From Clostridia bacterium (GTDB taxonomy: Bacteria; Bacillota; Clostridia; TANB77; CAG-508): a DNA stretch of 41,503 nt. The translations under genes and the position numbers were made by a program. Position 1 is the first letter of the stretch, and each line of letters begins with the position of its first letter. This document shows positions 1-8,731 of the stretch, in pieces. Location of the stretch: assembly GCA_022796725.1 (NCBI GenBank), contig JAAWJE010000012.1:1-41503 (forward strand). Direction: 5' to 3'. The notes beneath the pieces were generated by a model. That model saw only the letters and a list, made by a program, of their open reading frames with translations. It did not search any database and was not told the DNA's origin.

Positions 1-1
1 A

Positions 2-817
2 AATAATAATGAAATAAATATTAAATCAGATTTTTCTTCTGAAAATTTAGAACTTTACAATAACTATGTTGCTTTAGGAGATAGTATTACACTTGGAACA
101 GGTCTTAGTGATCCAAAAAATGAAGCATTCTCATATCTTATTAAAAATAAATCTAATTGTGAGTTAAATAATTTTGGAATAGATGGTATGAATTCATCTT
201 GGCTTTTATATAACTTATCTAGTAAGCAGTATACAGATGAAATTAAATCTTCAAATCTAGTAACAATTTCAATAGGTTCAAATGATATATTTTGGATTTT
301 TTATAAGATTATAGCAAAATCTTTTAATATTGATATATCAAAAAATCATGATTTAAATTATAGTATTTATAACAACTTCTCAAATGCTTCCTTACCTGAA
401 AAATATAATATGCTAAATAATTTTTATACTAGTGCATTTTCTGAAGAAACAAAAAAAGATTTAGATAATGCAATTTTAAAATATAAAAAAGATTTTCCAG
501 AATTAATATCTAAAATTAAAAATATAAATTCTAATACCAAAATAATTGTTTTAGAATATTATAATCCTTATCATAATGTTTTAAATAATACTAAATTTAA
601 TAAACTTTCTGAATATTATATTAATCAGATGAATTCATTTTTATATAATAATACTAATTTAGGATATGAAATAGCATACATAAAAGATGCATTTTATAAA
701 AATAATTCCACAAATGTAAACTTTTCTATATTTGGTATTAATTTTGACCCTCATCCAAATAAAAAAGGTCATGAAATTATATATAGTTCTATTTTAGATA
801 TATTATGTAATAAATAA
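2..817 (+). CDS. SGNH/GDSL-type hydrolase, 5' end outside window
   Basis: The open frame extends upstream of the listed ORF to the window edge (NNNEINIK...NNYVALGDSITLGTGLSD). Contains GDSIT block, GSNDIFW block and C-terminal DPHPNKKGH (Asp-His of SGNH fold). Confidence 0.85.
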   Translation, partial: NNNEINIKSDFSSENLELYNNYVALGDSITLGTGLSDPKNEAFSYLIKNKSNCELNNFGIDGMNSSWLLYNLSSKQYTDEIKSSNLVTISIGSNDIFWIFYKIIAKSFNIDISKNHDLNYSIYNNFSNASLPEKYNMLNNFYTSAFSEETKKDLDNAILKYKKDFPELISKIKNINSNTKIIVLEYYNPYHNVLNNTKFNKLSEYYINQMNSFLYNNTNLGYEIAYIKDAFYKNNSTNVNFSIFGINFDPHPNKKGHEIIYSSILDILCNK

Positions 818-831
818 TAATTTTTTATAAA

Positions 832-867
832 AATAATAAACACATCAAAATGATGTGTTTATTATTT
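832..867. terminator. Bidirectional hairpin terminator between convergent genes
   Basis: AAATAATAAACACATCA aaa TGATGTGTTTATTATTTT, near-perfect inverted repeat with flanking A/T tracts. Confidence 0.85.
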
Positions 868-892
868 TATCTATATATTTTTGTTTTTATTA

Positions 893-1441
893 TTAATTAA
901 AATATCTTTTTAATAGTCCATCAAATCCTCTTCCATGTCTAGCTTCATCTTTAGCCATTTCATGAACAGTATCATGAACTGCATCATATCCTAATTCTTT
1001 TGCTCTTGCTGCAAGTTCTTTTTTTCCAGCACAAGCTCCACATTCAGCTTCTGCTCTTAGCATTAAGTTCTTCTTTGTATCTGAATGAACAACTTCTCCT
1101 AATAATTCAGCAAATTTTGCTGCATGTTCTGCTTCTTCAAAAGCATATCTTTTAAATGCTTCTGCTATTTCAGGATATCCATCTCTATCTGCTTGACGGC
1201 TCATAGCAATATACATTCCGACTTCTGTACATTCTCCCATAAAATTATCTTTTAATCCTTTTACAACTTCCTCGTCTAATCCTTTTGCTATACCAACAAT
1301 ATGCTCATCAACATATTCTTTATCTACTGTTTCTACTCTTTCTTCAAATTTATCACTACGAGCTCCACATTGAGGACATTTTTCTGGTATATCTTCACCA
1401 AAATGAACATATCCACAAACTTTACACACATATGCTTTCAT
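893..1441 (-). CDS. Rubrerythrin with N-terminal rubredoxin domain (reverse rubrerythrin)
   Basis: N-terminal [22 protein letters not shown] rubredoxin knuckles, then ferritin-like diiron domain with ExxH motifs ([18 protein letters not shown]). Confidence 0.93.
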   Translation of the reverse strand: MKAYVCKVCGYVHFGEDIPEKCPQCGARSDKFEERVETVDKEYVDEHIVGIAKGLDEEVVKGLKDNFMGECTEVGMYIAMSRQADRDGYPEIAEAFKRYAFEEAEHAAKFAELLGEVVHSDTKKNLMLRAEAECGACAGKKELAARAKELGYDAVHDTVHEMAKDEARHGRGFDGLLKRYFN

Positions 1442-1772
1442 GTTTTATACCTCCATTTAATATCTTATTTTTACATTAATATTATATAATTTTTTATAAT
1501 AAAGTCAAGTTAAAATTTTACTTTTATTACTATACTATATCACAGTAAAATGTAATATTTCATGTTTAATTAATTACTTGATATTTTTTTAAATAATTGT
1601 AAATATATATTATAATAAATAAAAATTGATAGGTTAATTGTTAGAAATTTATTAACAATGTAAAAAATCCGTGATATAACGACATCAGTCTAAATTATAT
1701 AATTTTCAAATGAAATAAAAAGAAAACTTATATTAAAAAAAGTATATAAAAAGCATTATTTTCAATAAAATA

Positions 1773-2528
1773 TTGTCATCTGACTTAGATAAACTATATA
1801 CAGTTATAGAAAAAGCTATTGAACATACAAAAAATATTAATATTTATGGATGTAGTATTTTTAGAAATATATCATTAAAAGAATTAGAAGATATAAACAA
1901 TATACTATACAATAAATATAATTTAAAAATAGAAGTAGTTACTCAAGAAGATGAAGCACATTATACAGCGCTTGGTTGTTATAATGATATAAATTATAAT
2001 AAAAATATCTGTGTATTCATTGGAGGCAGAGGCTCTATTGAACTTATATTTGTAAAAAATAAAAAAATACTAGATAAAAAATATTATTCTTTTGGTGTTG
2101 TAGATATAACAAATAAGTTTGATAGTTTAAAAGAAGATATACCAACAGTTACATTTGATGAAGTATATAATTATATTGATACTTTAATTGATGATATAAA
2201 TATAGATGCAGATGTTTTAATATTAGCAGGTGGTGACCATTTATATTGGTATAACAATGCTGAATATGAATTATTAAGTAACAACTTATATTCAAGTGAA
2301 AATCAAAAATATATGATAACAAGAGACATGAGTGATGAATATGATAGAAATGCACTTGTTGCATCATTAAATAAGGTAAGACAAAATAGTGATAATCCAA
2401 AATGGTTTGAGGGTTCACGAGCAATGAAAATTATAACTAATTTAATATCTCATAAAATAAATGCTAAATATATTATTCCGACAAGAATAAATATGGAAGA
2501 TGGATTAAAAAATAAATTAAATAACTAA
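1773..2528 (+). CDS. Degenerate Ppx/GppA-like (ASKHA) protein, N-terminally truncated; possible pseudogene
   Basis: GCSIFRNIS (cf. ATSALRNA), IEVVTQEDEAHYTALG (cf. IEVISGEEEA), CVFIGGRGSIELIFV (cf. IDIGGGSTELV), YYSFGVVDITNKF. TTG start; in-frame stops just upstream; no N-terminal D-GSNS lobe. Confidence 0.5.
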   Translation: MSSDLDKLYTVIEKAIEHTKNINIYGCSIFRNISLKELEDINNILYNKYNLKIEVVTQEDEAHYTALGCYNDINYNKNICVFIGGRGSIELIFVKNKKILDKKYYSFGVVDITNKFDSLKEDIPTVTFDEVYNYIDTLIDDINIDADVLILAGGDHLYWYNNAEYELLSNNLYSSENQKYMITRDMSDEYDRNALVASLNKVRQNSDNPKWFEGSRAMKIITNLISHKINAKYIIPTRINMEDGLKNKLNN

Positions 2529-2570
2529 ATATTCGAAAAATTTAAAGTCTACGAACTTATTAATAAAAAT

Positions 2571-2613
2571 GAACCCAAATTGTTAAACTTTTTTTGTCTA
2601 ACAATTTGGGTTC
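2571..2613 (-). terminator. Terminator of the cotF-like gene pair
   Basis: GAACCCAAATTGTTA / TAACAATTTGGGTTC 15-bp perfect stem; T-rich tract follows on the minus strand (ATTTTTATT). Confidence 0.8.
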
Positions 2614-2636
2614 ACTTGTTATAATTCTATTTTTAT

Positions 2637-2885
2637 TTAATTCATACTTGAATATTTTTGCATTGCTTGGTTTACTTTAGTTTGTTCTGCCATCTCCATT
2701 TTGTACCATCCTTTTTCTGCCATTAAATTATATATCTTATTTTGAATATTTAAAGATTCTTCTAATGCACATTGAAATGCTTCATGAACTTCTTTAGTTG
2801 ATGATTCAATTGCACCATGAAGATATAAATCGCAAACTCCCTTAATTACCAATAACTCTTTTTCCATTAACTCTCTGTCTTCCAT
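2637..2885 (-). CDS. Spore coat protein, CotF-like family
   Basis: 82 aa; GAIESSTKEVHEAFQCALEESLNIQNKIYNLMAEKGWY matches the CotF pattern (T.E..R..F...L......IY..M...GWY). Confidence 0.75.
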   Translation of the reverse strand: MEDRELMEKELLVIKGVCDLYLHGAIESSTKEVHEAFQCALEESLNIQNKIYNLMAEKGWYKMEMAEQTKVNQAMQKYSSMN

Positions 2886-2895
2886 AATATTCTCC

Positions 2896-3069
2896 TTATA
2901 ATAAATTTAAAAATTTGTTATACAATTCTTTATGCTTTTGCTCTAGTGTTGAAACATACTGAGAAAGACTTGCATCTTGTAATTGTTTTGATGTGTTACA
3001 ACTACAATCTTTCATAAATTTTTCATGTCCTAAAGCATCTTCCACATATAAAAGTTCTTTACTTGTCAT
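2896..3069 (-). CDS. Small CotF-like spore coat protein (first half), absent from the supplied ORF track
   Basis: 57-aa ORF MTSKELLYVEDALGHEKFMKDCSCNTSKQLQDASLSQYVSTLEQKHKELYNKFLNLL, preceded by GAGGTGATATT (RBS) and lying 10 bp upstream of the 2637-2885 gene. Confidence 0.75.
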   Translation of the reverse strand: MTSKELLYVEDALGHEKFMKDCSCNTSKQLQDASLSQYVSTLEQKHKELYNKFLNLL

Positions 3070-3320
3070 AATATCACCTCTTTAATTTTATTGTTTTCAA
3101 ATTTTATTATTTTATACTCTATTTAATAAATAGTTATTTATATTGTTTTTTATCGAAATAATAATTTTTTTAGACCTTTTTCTAACAAATTGTTATTACA
3201 TATATATTAATGCATATTTTTGTATATCAAAATAATAACTTTTTAGTAAATTTTCATATTTTTTTGCATATATTTAATAATAGAGATATTAGATTTTTTT
3301 ATATAAAAGGGGATAATGTT

Positions 3321-3806
3321 ATGAATAGTTTTTTTAATTTACCAAGTCTAAATGAAATAAACATTATAGATTTAGAAATATATAATAAAATTGATAGTGA
3401 ATTATGCAAATTAGAAGATTTGTCTAGGCTTGAACAATATAAAAAACAAATTCACTCAAGAAGAGCTGGTATAACATTTTTCTTTAAGAATTTTGAATAT
3501 AATAATTGTGTACTTAAATCCAAAAATAGATTTGGATTAAATAACTGTTTATCAAACAGTACTGATATTTACGAAAAAGAACTTGATAAAATTATACTTA
3601 CTAAAATAGATTGTACACTTAATACAATGTATAACAATATTATAAAAAATAATAGTAAATGTAATAAAAGCAAACTTGACCAAATTGCTGATAGAAAACT
3701 TGGCCTTGAATCGCTTTTTAACAATTATTCTGAAAATATGGGATTTTTAAAAAGACATGAAAAAACTTCAGAAAATTTTTCCTATACTTCACAACAAATA
3801 ATTTAA
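3321..3806 (+). CDS. Hypothetical protein
   Basis: RBS AAAAGGGGATAATGTT before ATG 3321 is better than the listed upstream start at 3210. No family recognised. Confidence 0.6.
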   Translation: MNSFFNLPSLNEINIIDLEIYNKIDSELCKLEDLSRLEQYKKQIHSRRAGITFFFKNFEYNNCVLKSKNRFGLNNCLSNSTDIYEKELDKIILTKIDCTLNTMYNNIIKNNSKCNKSKLDQIADRKLGLESLFNNYSENMGFLKRHEKTSENFSYTSQQII

Positions 3807-3824
3807 GTTAATATAAATAAAACA

Positions 3825-3862
3825 ACAACTAGAAATTAGTTTTACTAATATTCTAGTTTTTT
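3825..3862 (+). terminator. Rho-independent terminator
   Basis: AACTAGAAATTAGTTTTACTAATATTCTAGTTTTTTT. Confidence 0.75.
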
Positions 3863-3927
3863 TATTTATAAATAATATTTTTAATTTATATTACTTTTTT
3901 TTGCTATATAAAAAGCCTTGTTTCTAG

Positions 3928-3956
3928 TTGACAAACATTTTCTTGTATGTTAAAAT
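3928..3956 (+). promoter_or_regulatory. Sigma70-type promoter of rplU-rpmA
   Basis: TTGACA (3928-3933), 17-nt spacer, TAAAAT (3951-3956). Confidence 0.75.
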
Positions 3957-3962
3957 ATGTAA

Positions 3963-4055
3963 CTGTAATCCGCTTAATTAAGGTTCTTAAAGACTAATTA
4001 AATTTAGTTACCTAATATATAAGGGTTAGCGAGTATACAAAAAAAGGGAGGTGTA
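3963..4055 (+). promoter_or_regulatory. Candidate L21-type ribosomal protein leader
   Basis: About 100-nt untranslated leader between the promoter and rplU, with short blocks (TAATCCGC, AAGGTTCTTAAAGACTAATTAAA, GGGTTAGCGAGT). Position matches known Firmicutes L21 leaders; not verified against a covariance model. Confidence 0.4.
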
Positions 4056-4060
4056 CTTAA

Positions 4061-4411
4061 ATGTACGCAATTATTGAAGCATGTGGAAAACAATACAAAG
4101 TTTCTGAAGGAGATGTTGTATTTTTTGAAAAATTAGATACTGCTGAAGGTAAAAAAATTACATTTAGTAATGTAGTATTAGTATCTAATGGTGATGAAAT
4201 CCAAGTTGGAAGTCCTTATGTTAAAGGCGTTAAAGTTGAAGGTAAAGTAATTTCTCATGGAAAAGGTAAGAAAATACTTGTATTCAAATACAAAGCTAAA
4301 AAGAATTATAGAAGAACAAGAGGACATAGACAACCATATACAAAAGTTGAAATTACATCAATAAAAACTGCTACTGCTAAAAAAGAAGCTGCAGAAGCAA
4401 AAGCTGAATAA
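4061..4411 (+). CDS. rplU: 50S ribosomal protein L21
   Basis: [25 protein letters not shown]..., [35 protein letters not shown]. Confidence 0.97.
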   Translation: MYAIIEACGKQYKVSEGDVVFFEKLDTAEGKKITFSNVVLVSNGDEIQVGSPYVKGVKVEGKVISHGKGKKILVFKYKAKKNYRRTRGHRQPYTKVEITSIKTATAKKEAAEAKAE

Positions 4412-4471
4412 TTTTAAATATTGTAAATAATAACGAAACATATAAAATATATGTGAAGGGAGTGAATTTAA

Positions 4472-4738
4472 GTGGCACATAAAAAAGGTCAAGGTAGTGT
4501 TAAAAACGGTAGAGATAGTGAGTCAAAGCGTCTAGGAGCAAAGAGAGCTGATGGACAATTTGTTTTAGCTGGAAATATATTAGTTAGACAAAGAGGAACA
4601 AAAATACATCCTGGCATTAATGTAGGAATTGGTAGTGATGATACATTATATGCTTTAGAAAGTGGAGTTGTTAAATTTGAAAGAAAAGGTAAAGATAAAA
4701 AACAAGTTAGTGTTTATCCAAAACCAGATCAAGAATAA
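4472..4738 (+). CDS. rpmA: 50S ribosomal protein L27, GTG start, no N-terminal extension
   Basis: [48 protein letters not shown]...; in-frame TAA at 4469-4471 fixes the start. Confidence 0.97.
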   Translation: MAHKKGQGSVKNGRDSESKRLGAKRADGQFVLAGNILVRQRGTKIHPGINVGIGSDDTLYALESGVVKFERKGKDKKQVSVYPKPDQE

Positions 4739-4743
4739 TAAAA

Positions 4744-4776
4744 AAATACCATTCATGAGTGAATGGTATTTTTTTG
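4744..4776 (+). terminator. Terminator after rpmA
   Basis: ATACCATTCATGAGTGAATGGTATTTTTTT. Confidence 0.9.
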
Positions 4777-4818
4777 CTTCTATCATATTTTATAATCTTA
4801 ATCTAAATTTGCTTACCA

Positions 4819-6297
4819 TTATAATTTTACAATTTTTGTTGCTACTTTTTTTATAAAAGTTTCATCATGCTCTACAAAAATAATAGTAGGTTTATATTTT
4901 AATATAGCCTCTTCTATTTGTATTCTTGTTAAAACATCAATATAATTAAGTGGTTCATCCCAAATATAAATATTAGCTGATTCTGAAATACTTTTAGAAA
5001 TTAAAACTTTTTTCTTCTGTCCTTCACTCATATTTTCTATATTTTTATCAAATTCTAATTTTGAAAATCCCATTTTTATAAGCATTGCTTTAAAAACACT
5101 CTCATCTATTTTATTATTTATCACATATTCTTTAATTGTACCTTTTAAATCATTTGTATTTTGCGATATATAAGATATCTTTAATTCATTATTTACTTTT
5201 AGCATTCCATTATATTTTATTTCATTTCCTATAATTAACTTTAATATACTTGATTTTCCACTTCCATTTTTACCAGCAATTGAAATTCTATCTCCATCTC
5301 TTACTTCAAATGATACTTTATTAAATATAACCTTATTATTATATTTTATTTGTAAGTCATTTAATATTATTAATGGATTTCTTTTATTTTCTATAGGTAT
5401 CATTTTTAAATTATCATTTCTATCAATATTATTTAATAATTTAGATTTTTGCTCTATAGATTTTTCTATTCTTTTTTCTATTACTTTAGATTTTTTCATC
5501 ATTTTGGCCGATTGATGACCTATATATCCTTTATCTACAAAACAATCAGAATTCGTATTATTATATTTTGATTTTTCAATTTTATCAGACCAGTTAGAAG
5601 TGTTTTTTGATGCTACTTCTAATCTTTTTATATCTTTTCTTAACTTCTCATCTTGCATAATTTCAAAATTATCTTGTTTGTCTTTATTTTCCTGCCATGA
5701 AGAAAAATTACCTTTTTGAATATCAATATTTGTATTATTAATAGATATAATATGATCTACAGTTTTGTCTAAAAATTCTCTATCATGAGATACTAAAATA
5801 AATCCTTTTTTCTTATCTAAATATTCTATTAAATTATTTTTTGTTTCATTATCTAGATGATTTGTAGGCTCATCAATTAATAAAAAATTATTTTCTTTTA
5901 AAAATAAACTTACAAGAAGTATTTTTACTTGTTCTCCTCCACTTAATAAGCTAAATTTTCTATATAATATTTCTGTATTTGATTTTAACAAGTTTAATTC
6001 CTTAATAATCTGCCAATCTTCTGCATTTGGAGCAATTTCATTTACAATATCTATTGAAAATCTCTCTTTATCTTTAATTTCAAATGGGAAATAATCAAAT
6101 TTTACACACTTTGTTATTGTTCCTCTATATTCATACTCATTTAATAATAATTTTAATAGTGTAGTTTTTCCTTTACCATTTCTTCCTATTAATCCTAATT
6201 TCCAATTTGTATCAATATTAAAAGATACATTTTCAAAAATATTATTTAATTCGTTTTCATATCCAAAAGTTAAATTATTCACACTTATTGTAGACAT
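4819..6297 (-). CDS. ABC-F family ATPase, Lsa-like (putative ribosomal protection / antibiotic resistance)
   Basis: Two ABC domains (GRNGKGKT / LSGGEQ / LLIDEPTNHLD; GKNGSGKS / MSEGQKKKV / YIWDEPLNYIDV), no TM segments. NTNWKLGLIGRNGKGKTTLL and IYIWDEPLNYIDV closely resemble Lsa-type ABC-F proteins. Confidence 0.85.
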   Translation of the reverse strand: MSTISVNNLTFGYENELNNIFENVSFNIDTNWKLGLIGRNGKGKTTLLKLLLNEYEYRGTITKCVKFDYFPFEIKDKERFSIDIVNEIAPNAEDWQIIKELNLLKSNTEILYRKFSLLSGGEQVKILLVSLFLKENNFLLIDEPTNHLDNETKNNLIEYLDKKKGFILVSHDREFLDKTVDHIISINNTNIDIQKGNFSSWQENKDKQDNFEIMQDEKLRKDIKRLEVASKNTSNWSDKIEKSKYNNTNSDCFVDKGYIGHQSAKMMKKSKVIEKRIEKSIEQKSKLLNNIDRNDNLKMIPIENKRNPLIILNDLQIKYNNKVIFNKVSFEVRDGDRISIAGKNGSGKSSILKLIIGNEIKYNGMLKVNNELKISYISQNTNDLKGTIKEYVINNKIDESVFKAMLIKMGFSKLEFDKNIENMSEGQKKKVLISKSISESANIYIWDEPLNYIDVLTRIQIEEAILKYKPTIIFVEHDETFIKKVATKIVKL

Positions 6298-6337
6298 TTC
6301 TTCTCCTATAAACTTTACTTACTTTTGCACAATATGC

Positions 6338-6371
6338 AAAAAAAGACAACTATTTTATATAATAGCTGCCC
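6338..6371 (-). terminator. Terminator or attenuator upstream of the ABC-F gene
   Basis: Minus strand GGCAGCTATT ATATAA AATAGTTGTC TTTTTTT, in the 91-nt gap between the 6389-7219 gene and the ABC-F gene. Confidence 0.65.
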
Positions 6372-6388
6372 TTATTAATTATTTATTA

Positions 6389-7219
6389 TTATCTTCTCAT
6401 TCTTTTAGTATTAATTATATCCATTACTATTATAAGAATTATAGTTAATCCAACTGCAACAATTGATATTGGAAGCCATTTTTCTGGGCCTGCATCTGGT
6501 ATATCTTTATCTGATGCTTTATTTTGATCAAAAATTTCATTTTCTGATATTGTATTATCACCTATTTTAATTTCGTTTGACTCTTTAATTTCATTTGCTT
6601 CTGTAATCTCATTTGATTCTTTAATTTCTCCTTCTGAGTCACTTTCTTCAGAAATATTAGAAAAGTCAGCATTAAGTTTAACTTTTAATGTATATGTTGC
6701 TGCTTTTTCATCACCTGTCATAGTATATGAAAAAATATCATTATCTACTGATGTAGATGAATTAGATATTGCATTTTCATAAAAATAAAGTGCTTTATTT
6801 GAATCTACTCCTTGTGCATCAGTTATTCCTAAGAAACATAATGGTAATAATACTAATGGTTTAGTTACCTCTATTAAAGCTTTGTCATCAGATAATCCTT
6901 CTGTTGAAGTATTTACTGTAAAATTTGCTTCTGCAGCAGTAATAGTATAAGCTGCTGTCATTTCATAACCTTGATATGTGTATCTAATTGTTGTATCATC
7001 TAATGAAACAGTTCCACCTTCTGCACTTCCATCTCCTCCTATTGTTATTGTTGAATTAGATACAGTTGCTGTTGCTTTTTTATTTCCACTTGCATAAGCA
7101 TTCATATTTGTTTGTAATGTTTCTTTTGTTATTGTAGCAGCTAAAACTTTGCTAGATAAAATTAAAACCATTATTAATATTGTTAATATACAAATTTTAA
7201 TATTATAATTTTTTTTCAT
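6389..7219 (-). CDS. Secreted, membrane- or wall-anchored surface protein
   Basis: Start at ATG 7219 (AGGAGG upstream). Signal peptide KKNYNIKICILTILIMVLILSSKVLAA, acidic ESNEI/EANEI stretch, IPDAG + TM + KRMRR C-terminus. Confidence 0.7.
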   Translation of the reverse strand: MKKNYNIKICILTILIMVLILSSKVLAATITKETLQTNMNAYASGNKKATATVSNSTITIGGDGSAEGGTVSLDDTTIRYTYQGYEMTAAYTITAAEANFTVNTSTEGLSDDKALIEVTKPLVLLPLCFLGITDAQGVDSNKALYFYENAISNSSTSVDNDIFSYTMTGDEKAATYTLKVKLNADFSNISEESDSEGEIKESNEITEANEIKESNEIKIGDNTISENEIFDQNKASDKDIPDAGPEKWLPISIVAVGLTIILIIVMDIINTKRMRR

Positions 7220-7236
7220 TTTTTCCTCCTTATATA

Positions 7237-7965
7237 TTATATTTTTATACAATCTTCATCTTCTGGAAAATTAATTTCCTTAATATGATTATGAATATAA
7301 TCACTTCTATGAATTGCAAAAAAATTTGTATCTTTATTTTCTTTTTTAAGTTCTAATACTTCATTTAATCCTATGTGCATTCTTGTTGGAATTGTATTTG
7401 TAGAATCTATAAATATAGTATCACTATTTCTGCACATTGTCTTTAAATTATCACAAAGTATTGTATCTGTGGCATATCCTATTTTTTTATTTTCCTTACT
7501 TAAAATAAATCCAAGAATTGGTTTACATGCTCCATGTTCTAGTTCATAGGCTTTTATAGAAATACCTTCATCTATATATTCTTCTTCATTTTTTAATTCT
7601 ATTAATTTTACATTAAAATCTCTTTCAAAATTATTATATTTATCTTTATTTCCATCTCCAAAAGCTAGTGTAAATAACTGGATTAATCTATTCTTTAATC
7701 CTATGCCACCTATTATTGGAAGAGTTCTTTTTAAATGCTCATTTCTTATATTTCTTCCTATTAAATAATTAGGTATATCAAAAAAATGGTCTGCATGAAA
7801 ATGTGAAATTACTAAATAGTTTATATCTTTAGTATATATTTTTAAACTTTCAATTTTTTTAACAGTTCCACACCCAACATCAAATAATATATCATCTACT
7901 AATAGGCTTTGATTTCCTCTAGTAGTAGATCCCATTGTTCCTGTTCCAATAAAAGTAACTTTCAT
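7237..7965 (-). CDS. MBL-fold metallo-hydrolase (RNase Z-like)
   Basis: ISHFHADHFFD HxHxDH motif, ATDT and ELEHGA motifs. Confidence 0.85.
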   Translation of the reverse strand: MKVTFIGTGTMGSTTRGNQSLLVDDILFDVGCGTVKKIESLKIYTKDINYLVISHFHADHFFDIPNYLIGRNIRNEHLKRTLPIIGGIGLKNRLIQLFTLAFGDGNKDKYNNFERDFNVKLIELKNEEEYIDEGISIKAYELEHGACKPILGFILSKENKKIGYATDTILCDNLKTMCRNSDTIFIDSTNTIPTRMHIGLNEVLELKKENKDTNFFAIHRSDYIHNHIKEINFPEDEDCIKI

Positions 7966-7978
7966 ACTTTACCTATCC

Positions 7979-8731
7979 TTATCTTCTTTTTCTTCTTTGA
8001 ATAGAATATGCAACATTTCTTATGATTTCTCCTGGCATAAATTTTGAAAGTAATGCTAGCATCTTCATTTTTGTTCCTGGTATTATAACAAGTTTTTCTT
8101 CAAACATTTTATTTACTGCATATTCAGCAACAAATTCGCTTGTGTATGGCTTTACTTTAAATTCTACTCCTGCCACATCATTAAAATTTGTATCAGTAGG
8201 TCCAGGACACAAAGCACACACAACAACTTCTGAATCATCTTTTTTGAGTTCTGTATTAATAGCTCTAGTTAAAGATAATACATATTTTTTAGATGCGTAA
8301 TATTCAGCCATCAGTGGACCATCCATAAATCCAGCAATTGATGATACATTCATTATATAACCTAAATTTCTTTTTTTCATATCTTTTAAAAATAACTTTG
8401 TTAAAATCGTTAAAGCAGTTATATTTAAGTCAATAAGCTCTAAATCTTTTTCTAGTTCTGTTTCATCAAACTGTCCAAATACTCCAACACCTGCACAATT
8501 AATTAATATTTCAATTGGTTCATTTTTATATTTTTCATGTAATATCCATGGGTTTACTTTATTTGTTAAATCCATTTTCTCAATTTCAACTTTTGTTTTT
8601 ACTTCATCTTGCACTTCTCTTAATTTTTTATCATCACGTGCAACTAAAATAAGCTCATATCCTAATTCACTTAAATATAATGCTATTTCTCTTCCTATTC
8701 CTGAGGAAGCTCCTGTTACTAATGCTTTCAT
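7979..8731 (-). CDS. SDR-family short-chain dehydrogenase
   Basis: VTGASSGIGREIA, NCAGVG, YYASKKYVLSL (YxxxK), PGPTDTNF. Confidence 0.93.
   Translation of the reverse strand: MKALVTGASSGIGREIALYLSELGYELILVARDDKKLREVQDEVKTKVEIEKMDLTNKVNPWILHEKYKNEPIEILINCAGVGVFGQFDETELEKDLELIDLNITALTILTKLFLKDMKKRNLGYIMNVSSIAGFMDGPLMAEYYASKKYVLSLTRAINTELKKDDSEVVVCALCPGPTDTNFNDVAGVEFKVKPYTSEFVAEYAVNKMFEEKLVIIPGTKMKMLALLSKFMPGEIIRNVAYSIQRRKRR

Noticed and set aside
1285-1489. Plus-strand ORFs antisense to the rubrerythrin gene
   Set aside because: Low-complexity translations fully explained by antisense of a strongly supported gene.
1470-1510. PerR-like palindrome upstream of the rubrerythrin gene
   Set aside because: TTATATAATTTTTTATAATAA is only loosely symmetric and such AT strings are expected by chance here.
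2149-2424. Minus-strand 91-aa ORF inside the Ppx-like region
   Set aside because: His/Tyr/Leu-rich antisense translation, no RBS or recognisable domain.
4662-4856. Plus-strand ORF overlapping rpmA end and terminator
   Set aside because: Reads through the rpmA terminator hairpin; out of frame with L27.
8022-8300. Plus-strand ORF inside the SDR gene
   Set aside because: Antisense to a motif-complete SDR gene.
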